Source: Kmv34 sp964524965
Lineage (GTDB): Bacteria; Aerophobota; Aerophobia; Aerophobales; B3-G15
Assembly (NCBI GenBank): GCA_964524965.1
Contig: CAZGDY010000071.1
Span: forward strand, 1-9,062
Direction: 5' to 3'
DNA length: 9,062 nt
A program made the position numbers and the translations under genes. Positions 5,952 to 9,062 of this stretch are shown here, piece by piece. The notes under the pieces were generated by a model. That model did not search any database. It had not been told where the DNA came from and saw only the letters and a program-made list of their open reading frames with translations. Position 1 is the first letter of the stretch. Each line of letters opens with the position of its first letter.

Positions 5952-6737
5952 CTATTTGGGGGGGGAACAGTTGAGTAAAAATTTCACAATTTCTACTACT
6001 CCTTTTCCTTCAGGTAGTGAAGCTACGTGCCCCTTATTAGCTTTTACTAGTGATTTTATTTCTTCTTCAGCATTCGAAGGAGCTGCCGGTATAAAACCAT
6101 ACTTTCCATCAAGCATATCCTCATCGTTATGAGAATCACCGATAGTTAAAACCTGGTGAGGAGAAATCCCTAAATTTTGAGCAACTCTTAATAAAGAAAA
6201 CCCCTTCTGAGCAGTAGATAAACTAACAAGAATAATGTATTTATTTCTAAGAAAAATAGTATACTTAAAATCAGTTTCTTTCAGTAGAATTTGCCTTACT
6301 TTTTCTGCCTCTTCTGGGCTATTAAAAAAAACTCTAAATACTCCGTGATCTATATCTTTGCGAATAGGCTTTATCTTGAGTTTTTCCTCTATTAATATTT
6401 CCCATGACTTACCTTTCCAACCAATCTCTTGGCGTAAAAATTCAAGTTCCTTTTCTTTTTTTCTGTTCCATTCCTCGTCTTCAGCGTAGTTATTCCCTTT
6501 AAGATAGTGAATAAATACTCCTTGCAATGAGATTATAGCTTCGGGATAACCCTGAGGGCAAGGAAATTTGCTCTCAGACAAAATATTTAAAATGTCATTT
6601 AAACAACGCCCAGAATTAATGACGAATTTTATTCCTTTATTTTGTATTTCAACTAAAAAGTCTCTTGTTTCAGGTTTAATAGGAACTCCATCCATCAAAG
6701 TTTCATCAAGGTCACAAACCACTAACTTCAAACACAT
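5952..6737 (-). CDS. HAD superfamily hydrolase (Cof-type, subclass IIB) phosphatase
   Basis: A 261-residue Mg2+-dependent phosphatase of the haloacid dehalogenase superfamily. Motif I is CDLDETL, with nucleophile Asp9 and acid/base Asp11. Motif II is INSGR (Ser42), motif III is Lys178 in STAQKG, and motif IV is GDSHNDEDML (Asp201, Asp205). The long insert between motifs II and III (about residues 85-170) fits the C2B cap of the Cof / sucrose-phosphate phosphatase group. The closing IPAAPSNAEEEIKSLV resembles the 'xxNAxxxxK' region of that group. The likely substrate is a sugar phosphate or similar small phosphoester, but the sequence does not identify it. The ATG start has GAGAGGTG upstream and its own promoter. 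The last codons run through a C8 homopolymer (5958-5965), so the extreme C-terminus (CSPPK) is prone to slippage or sequencing error. Confidence 0.9.
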   Translation of the reverse strand: MCLKLVVCDLDETLMDGVPIKPETRDFLVEIQNKGIKFVINSGRCLNDILNILSESKFPCPQGYPEAIISLQGVFIHYLKGNNYAEDEEWNRKKEKELEFLRQEIGWKGKSWEILIEEKLKIKPIRKDIDHGVFRVFFNSPEEAEKVRQILLKETDFKYTIFLRNKYIILVSLSTAQKGFSLLRVAQNLGISPHQVLTIGDSHNDEDMLDGKYGFIPAAPSNAEEEIKSLVKANKGHVASLPEGKGVVEIVKFLLNCSPPK

Positions 6738-6769
6738 TTTAGCACCTCTCCCCCTAAAGTTAGGTAATA

Positions 6770-6797
6770 ATTATAACTACATTTTTAGTAAAGACAA
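6770..6797 (-). promoter_or_regulatory. promoter of the HAD phosphatase gene
   Basis: TTGTCT (6792-6797) and an exact TATAAT (6770-6775), 16 bases apart on the minus strand, lie about 33 bases upstream of the HAD start codon. This suggests the gene is transcribed separately from typA. Confidence 0.55.
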
Positions 6798-6860
6798 GTT
6801 AAATGGGTACTTGGCCACAATGATACTGCACACATTTACCCGGAATATTCGTCAGCTAAA

Positions 6861-6888
6861 CTTCAATATCAAGACCTGACTCCCTTTA
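6861..6888 (-). repeat. possible third, diverged copy of the RAYT-associated repeat (after typA)
   Basis: Directly after the typA stop codon the minus strand reads AGGGAGTCAGGTCTTGATAT, which resembles GGGGTCAGATCTTTAGTATT of copy 2. Similarity is clear only over about 20 bases and the tail differs. It may belong to a related repeat family or be a decayed copy. Like copy 2 it abuts the 3' end of a gene. Confidence 0.4.
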
Positions 6889-8664
6889 AATTGCAGGACG
6901 ATCCTTTTTTGTAAGATATTTTTTACGCAAACGAATACTGTTAGGAGTTACCTCTAAGTATTCATCTTCTGACATAACCTGCAAAGCTCTTTCAATAGTT
7001 AGTGTAAACGGAGGCACTAAATCGACTGCTTCGTCTGAAGAAGATGAACGCATATTAGTAAGCTGCTTGCCTTTGGTTGGATTCACTGCCATTTCTTTTC
7101 CCTTTGACGTATTGCCAATTACCATTCCGTTATAAACTCTGGTTCCTGGACCAATATATAATACCCCCCGCTTTTGCAAGCACCATAAAGCATAGCCAAG
7201 CGCTTTCCCATCGGCCATTGAGATCATGGACCCAACGCTGCGCTTGCGAATTTCTCCTACGTAAGGACGAAAACCTAGAACGCGAGAGGAAAGAATTCCT
7301 TGTCCCTTCGTATCTATAATAAATTGATTGCGGTAACCTAAAAGTCCGCGAGTCGGACCCTCAAAAGTAAGGCGTACTAATTTTTCACTGCCAACAACTC
7401 CTTTTAGAATAAAACCTCTTACACTGAGGCGTTCAATAACCATTCCCTGGCATTTATTGGAAGTGTCAATAATTACTTCTTCAAAGGGCTCCAGTTTGTT
7501 TCCATTTTCTTGGCGGATAATAACTTGCGGTTGAGAAACTTGAAGCTCGTAGCTGGACCTGCGCATATTCTCAAGCAATATTTCAATATGCAGTTCTCCT
7601 CGCCCAAACACTTGAAAGCTGTCCGATGAATTAAAATCAACTCGCAATCCAACATTGACTTCCAGTTCACGCTTAAGATATTCCCTTATCCTCCGTGATG
7701 TCACATACTTCCCATTTTGCCCGGCAAAAGGAGAATTGTTCACCAAGAATGTTAAAGCGATTGTCGGTTCGTCAACAAGGATCGCCGGCAATGGTTGCAT
7801 TTTTTCATCGGTTGTAATTGTTTCTCCGATATAAATAGTGGGAAGCCCTGCAATAAGAACAATATCTCCTGAGCCTGCTTCAGTTGTTTGTATTCTTTCT
7901 AATCCCTTAAAAGTAAAAACTTTCGTGATCTTTCCCGACCGCATCTCGCCATTGGGCTTTTTAATAAAAACATTCTTTCCCGGAGAAATGACTCCTTCAT
8001 AAACACGGCCAATTGCCAATCGCCCTAAAAAATTATCGTATCCCAGATTAAACGGTTGAAGTACGAGTGGTTTTTGAGATAATCCTTCAGATGACGTGCA
8101 AGGAACATAATCAATAATTGTATCAAGAAGAGGTGTAAGATCACTGGAATCATCATCAAGATTTTTTTTAGCAATACCTAGCCGGCCAACAGTATAGACA
8201 ACCGGGAACTCTATTTGTTTGTCAGTAGCCCCTAGTTCAAAAAAAAGTTCTAAAACCTGATCTTCACAACGTTTCGAATTGGCGGCTTTTTTGTCAATTT
8301 TGTTAATTACCACAATGGGTTTTAATCCAAACTCCAAGGATTTTTTCAAAACAAAACGAGTTTGCGGCATAGGTCCCTCTTGAGCGTCTACAAGTAACAA
8401 AACCGAGTCTATTGCGTGCAGTACACGCTCGACTTCCGAACCAAAATCAGCATGACCTGGTGTGTCAACAATATTAATTTTTGTGTCTTTATAAAAAAGA
8501 GCGGCATTTTTAGAATAAATAGTAATACCACGTTCCTGTTCAAGCGCATTTGAATCCATGGAAATTCCCTCTTGAATAGCTCCTGTTTGATACATTAATG
8601 CATCGGTTAAAGTGGTCTTCCCGTGGTTAACATGGGCAATGATAGCAATGTTTCTGATTTCCAT
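6886..8664 (-). CDS. typA: ribosome-associated GTPase TypA/BipA
   Basis: A 592-residue translational GTPase of full family length that binds the 70S ribosome and supports ribosome assembly and stress adaptation. G1 is AHVNHGKTT (10-18), G2 is RGIT (45-48), G3 is DTPGH (67-71) with the catalytic His71, and G4 is NKID (121-124). Domain 2, the EF-G-like domains 3 and 5, and the BipA-specific C-terminal domain follow. Typical segments are GRGELHIEILLENMRR, PTRGLLGYRNQF, TKGKQLTNMRSSSSDEAV and the ending VTPNSIRLRKKYL. The P-loop has Asn13 where the family normally has Asp. The ATG is supported by AGGAG (8675-8679), ten bases upstream. Transcription looks monocistronic: a dead gene lies upstream and a separately promoted HAD gene downstream. 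I see no clear hairpin terminator after it. Confidence 0.97.
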   Translation of the reverse strand: MEIRNIAIIAHVNHGKTTLTDALMYQTGAIQEGISMDSNALEQERGITIYSKNAALFYKDTKINIVDTPGHADFGSEVERVLHAIDSVLLLVDAQEGPMPQTRFVLKKSLEFGLKPIVVINKIDKKAANSKRCEDQVLELFFELGATDKQIEFPVVYTVGRLGIAKKNLDDDSSDLTPLLDTIIDYVPCTSSEGLSQKPLVLQPFNLGYDNFLGRLAIGRVYEGVISPGKNVFIKKPNGEMRSGKITKVFTFKGLERIQTTEAGSGDIVLIAGLPTIYIGETITTDEKMQPLPAILVDEPTIALTFLVNNSPFAGQNGKYVTSRRIREYLKRELEVNVGLRVDFNSSDSFQVFGRGELHIEILLENMRRSSYELQVSQPQVIIRQENGNKLEPFEEVIIDTSNKCQGMVIERLSVRGFILKGVVGSEKLVRLTFEGPTRGLLGYRNQFIIDTKGQGILSSRVLGFRPYVGEIRKRSVGSMISMADGKALGYALWCLQKRGVLYIGPGTRVYNGMVIGNTSKGKEMAVNPTKGKQLTNMRSSSSDEAVDLVPPFTLTIERALQVMSEDEYLEVTPNSIRLRKKYLTKKDRPAI

Positions 8665-8708
8665 AAAAAAAGAGCTCCTATAGCCCTATAACTGGTAATT
8701 GTAATACT

Positions 8709-8737
8709 ATGATATTTTTTTACGCGTAAGTCATTAA
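8709..8737 (-). promoter_or_regulatory. weak candidate promoter of typA
   Basis: TTAATG (8732-8737) and TATCAT (8709-8714) are 17 bases apart on the minus strand. The -10 is good (five of six) and the -35 poor. They lie in the only free interval upstream of typA, overlapping the end of the decayed nuclease frame. The 10-base palindrome TTACGCGTAA (8720-8729) lies in the spacer and could be an operator or chance. Confidence 0.3.
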
Positions 8738-9062
8738 TTGGTTATGTTCCGAATCTTACCCGATTTATTATGCCATTTTTCGATATTTACATAACGCATT
8801 TTTTTAATTTTAGTATATTTAACTTCAATTGCAATTTTAAAACCATTACCTAATAACATTAAATCAGTCATGGAACATTTATTGAACCAACTTGACGGCG
8901 TAGGATACTCAAAACATAATGTAACTTCTTCTATTACAAAATTTAGTTTTCTTTTAAAAAAGCTAGTCGCTAGTCAGCTTCCTTCCAGCATTGCAAGAAC
9001 GACACTATGTCGTCGCAAAATGATAATGTCATAGTAGGCAAAGTGAAAACCTCACCCCTCCC
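8734..9062 (-). pseudogene. decayed PD-(D/E)XK nuclease-family gene, 5' end beyond the window
   Basis: Reading leftward from the right edge, one frame gives EVFTLPTMTLSFCDDIVSFL then QCWKEAD, a TAG stop (8970-8972), then RLAFLKEN and a TAA. From about 8950 the next frame continues as KLNFVIEEVTLCFEYPTPSS, then MTDLMLLGNGFKIAIEVKYT, and ends at TAA 8734-8736. The TD...IEVK pattern (Asp, 12 residues, Glu-x-Lys) is the PD-(D/E)XK nuclease core, preceded by FEYPTP. The two pieces join smoothly across an A-rich stretch at about 8943-8955, so I read one ancestral gene with a nonsense codon and a frameshift. No start codon precedes the catalytic Asp in the second frame except the Met just before it. 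The C-terminus also looks short. The exact family and former role (restriction, repair or transposon-linked) cannot be named from this fragment. Confidence 0.6.

Noticed and set aside
6568..6879. Open frame of about 100 codons on the plus strand opposite the HAD gene start and its upstream region
   Set aside because: It covers the HAD promoter and coding start, has low-complexity composition and no ribosome binding site I can support.
8962..8975. Tandem duplication GCTAGTC x2
   Set aside because: Only two 7-base units. It overlaps the nonsense codon of the pseudogene and may have caused it, but it is too short to call a repeat element.
8991..9018. Stem-loop with arms ACGACA/TGTCGT and outer TTGC/GCAA, first taken as a transposon end or terminator
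   Set aside because: It falls inside protein-like sequence (CDDIVSF) of the decayed nuclease gene, has a 3-base loop and no T run, and needs no separate explanation.
1..9062. CRISPR array, rRNA, riboswitch or prophage genes
   Set aside because: No regularly spaced direct repeats, no rRNA-like sequence, no recognisable aptamer and no phage structural genes were seen on either strand.

Overview
The window comes from a low-GC bacterial genome, probably an uncultured lineage seen as a metagenome scaffold. It holds a 10-base run of N typical of a scaffold gap. The genes have bacterial Shine-Dalgarno sequences, sigma70-like promoters, a tRNA with an encoded CCA end, and bacterial housekeeping genes (TypA/BipA, PyrF, a UvrD-type helicase). 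I cannot fix the phylum from the sequence alone.

Layout, left to right. At the left edge is the start of a REP-associated (IS200-like, HUH) transposase on the minus strand, preceded by a short dispersed repeat. Next, on the plus strand, is a small zinc-ribbon gene broken by the N gap. A second repeat copy follows and forms the 3' end of pyrF. Then comes a minus-strand operon of three genes. In order of transcription these are a stand-alone EF-Tu domain-2-like protein, a large UvrD-family helicase fused to an iron-sulfur PD-(D/E)XK nuclease domain, and pyrF. A promoter can be read upstream of the first gene. The helicase gene carries a 362-residue intein inside helicase motif III, and the intein contains a degenerate GIY-YIG-like domain. 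Upstream of the operon, each with its own promoter, are tRNA-Gly(CCC) and a HAD-family phosphatase. Then come a third, weaker repeat copy, full-length typA, and at the right edge a decayed PD-(D/E)XK nuclease gene with a nonsense codon and a frameshift.

The centre is ordinary housekeeping: pyrimidine synthesis, DNA repair and translation. Most of the unusual features are invasive or decayed sequence: the transposase and its repeats, the intein, and the dead nuclease gene. The most useful points are the intein in the helicase active-site motif, a repeat that now encodes the C-terminus and stop codon of PyrF, an Asp-to-Asn change in the TypA P-loop, and the nuclease pseudogene, which lacks a usable start codon.
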